Shown: piece after piece, positions 62,892 to 64,000 of the stretch | Numbering within the stretch: the first letter of the stretch is position 1 | How the letters are laid out: each line of letters starts with the position of its first letter | IMG/VR virus record: IMGVR_UViG_3300044833_000182 | Span: 32,109-96,108 of that record | DNA: 64,000 nt | Source: a virus | Strand: one strand, 5' to 3' | Made by a program: the position numbers and the translations under genes | The notes under the pieces: model-generated | Databases searched by the model: none | What the model saw: the letters and a program-made list of their open reading frames with translations, nothing else | What the model was told of the DNA's origin: nothing

Positions 62892-64000
62892 CCCGGTCCA
62901 CTTCATCTCGCAGTGGTGCTACACCTGTGACCCGCGCGACCGCCGCGTGTGGCCGCTGGACCCCTTCCCCAAGCAGGAGGCGTTCGTTCGCTGGCTGCAA
63001 GAACGGGAGCGGACGCAGACGGACGGACTGGCCGACAAGAGCCGGGACATGGGGGTAACGTGGTTCTGCTCCGCCTACGCCTTGCAAGGCTGGCTCTTTC
63101 GCTCCGCGTTCTCGTGCGGGTTCGGCTCGCGCAAGCTGGAACTGGTCGATACGCTTGGGGACCTCGACAGCATCTTCGAGAAGGTCCGCTTCATGCTCTA
63201 TTCGCTGCCAGCGTGGATGCTGCCCGAAGGATTCCGCCGTGTCGCGCATGACAAGGAGGGCGTCCTTGTCAACCCGGCAAACGGTTCGAGTATCAAGGGC
63301 GAAGGAGGAAATAACATCGGCCGCGGCGGGCGGTCCTCGATTTACTTTGTGGACGAGGCGGCCTACATCGAGCGTCCCGAGTCGATCGAGCGCAGCCTTG
63401 CGGAGAACACCAACTGCCGGATCGACGTGAGCACGCCAAACGGCCCCGGCAATCCGTTCGCGACCAAGAGGTTTTCGGGGAAGGTCAGCGTCTTCACCCT
63501 TCATTGGAAGGACGATCCGCGGAAGGGCGAGGAATGGTACGCCGAGAAGAAGAGGACCAAAGACCCCGTCACCGTCGCTCAGGAAATCGATATCGACTAC
63601 TCGGCGTCCGTCGAGGGCATCTGCATCCCCGCCGTCTGGGTCCGCGCCGCCGTGGAATTGAAATTGCCGATGGGCGCCCCCATTGTCGCCGGCCTGGACA
63701 TCGCCGAGTTTGGCGCTGACCGCTGCGTCCTGATCCCCCGCGCCGGCCCCTTTGTCCTTCCCCCCGTCGATTGGGGACAGTGCAACACGACGGAGACGGC
63801 GCACCGGGCAAGGGAGATTGCGCAGAAACAGGAGGCAAAAACGGTGTGGTTCGACGTTGGGGGAGTCGGGGCTGGAATCCGGGGGACGTGGGACAGTAGC
63901 GAGCAGAGGCTCCCTTTCGACGCGGTCGCCGTGAATGCGGGAGAGTCGCCGACCTTGACACGCTGGCCGGACGGGAAAACCTCGAAGGAGCGGTTTGTAA
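62713..64000 (+). CDS. terL: Terminase large subunit, 3' end outside window
   Basis: The frame is open to the window edge. ADKSRDMGVTW is the Walker A-type loop of phage packaging motors, SIYFVDEAAY the Walker B with catalytic Glu, DVSTPNGPGNPF the coupling motif, and VAGLDIAEFGADR the first Asp of the C-terminal nuclease that cuts concatemers. Start is unsure: ATG 62713 and 62749 overlap the small subunit widely; ATG 62872 gives a short overlap but drops RRYSYRVGIETGELFRQE, which looks conserved. Confidence 0.85.
   Translation, partial: MSTAAPAVGQSPMSSESPSRNSSDYLSKTASASFARRYSYRVGIETGELFRQEMSVCRDDPVHFISQWCYTCDPRDRRVWPLDPFPKQEAFVRWLQERERTQTDGLADKSRDMGVTWFCSAYALQGWLFRSAFSCGFGSRKLELVDTLGDLDSIFEKVRFMLYSLPAWMLPEGFRRVAHDKEGVLVNPANGSSIKGEGGNNIGRGGRSSIYFVDEAAYIERPESIERSLAENTNCRIDVSTPNGPGNPFATKRFSGKVSVFTLHWKDDPRKGEEWYAEKKRTKDPVTVAQEIDIDYSASVEGICIPAVWVRAAVELKLPMGAPIVAGLDIAEFGADRCVLIPRAGPFVLPPVDWGQCNTTETAHRAREIAQKQEAKTVWFDVGGVGAGIRGTWDSSEQRLPFDAVAVNAGESPTLTRWPDGKTSKERFV

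Noticed and set aside
1-64000. Retron, diversity-generating retroelement, or toxin-antitoxin operon as the hidden system
   Set aside because: No reverse-transcriptase motif (YxDD) is seen, no template/variable repeat pair, and the small RHH genes have no toxin partner of a recognised type.

Overview
The window is GC-rich, densely packed DNA from a phage or prophage of a planctomycete, most likely of the Gemmataceae. The phage assignment rests on a tyrosine-recombinase end at the left edge, about 100 mostly tiny plus-strand genes joined by ATGA/GTGA/TGATG overlaps, phage-type replication genes, orphan DNA methyltransferases, HNH endonucleases, and a small/large terminase pair at the right edge. 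The host assignment rests on TIGR02996-type proteins (IYADWLEE / LILADWLAD motifs) at 17033 and 37067, and on the companion family with the motif [13 protein letters not shown] at 33756, which is typical of Gemmata genomes. No capsid, portal or tail gene is visible; these probably lie beyond the terminase, so the element is larger than 64 kb.

Layout. 1-2.3 kb: integrase end, two winged-helix/HTH regulators, and DUF2158-type proteins, one fused to an HEXXH domain. 2.3-4.1 kb: a cluster of CTCGAG palindromes, then a minus-strand regulator operon divergent from the long plus-strand operon. 4-19 kb: small accessory genes, an SPPY-type methyltransferase, a sigma factor, a P-loop kinase, dihydrofolate reductase and a second sigma-like protein. 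18.8-24.1 kb: second divergent regulator module, an SSB-like protein, a SWIM protein, a large primase-helicase, an iteron-like repeat region with a 19-bp inverted repeat, and a small RHH+wHTH protein that shares its C-terminal domain with the primase-helicase; together these look like a replicon. 24-38 kb: a phage metallopeptidase, an RMF-like protein, paired HTH genes split by a TnpB element, a VRR-NUC nuclease, DUF4031, a DPPY methyltransferase, a homing HNH gene, a HAD phosphatase and zinc-finger proteins. 38-44.5 kb: third divergent regulator module, with an HNH gene on its minus arm, then a train of small genes with near-identical leaders. 44.5-46.5 kb: mobile-element damage: a transposase remnant, and an intact-ended IS630 element precisely splitting a zinc-ribbon gene. 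46.6-49.1 kb: an XRE regulator and a family of small proteins, closed by a strong terminator. 49.2-62 kb: a new promoter and third sigma-like factor, then membrane and exported proteins, a papain-like protein, an HNH insertion, a second TnpB, an intradiol dioxygenase-like protein, two c-type cytochrome proteins and two Acb2/Tad1-type hairpin proteins (predicted nucleotide sponges that blunt CBASS/Thoeris immunity). 62.1-64 kb: KTSC protein and terminase.

The most interesting points are: (i) the probable origin region with a wHTH shared between primase-helicase and a neighbouring small protein; (ii) three repeated regulator/TTGACAC-promoter modules; (iii) two Acb2/Tad1-like genes, one nested in another frame of a longer ORF; (iv) heme-c and intradiol dioxygenase genes on a phage-like element; (v) several mobile-element insertions whose ancestral junctions can be reconstructed base by base. 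All family assignments are from reading the sequence; no database search was run.
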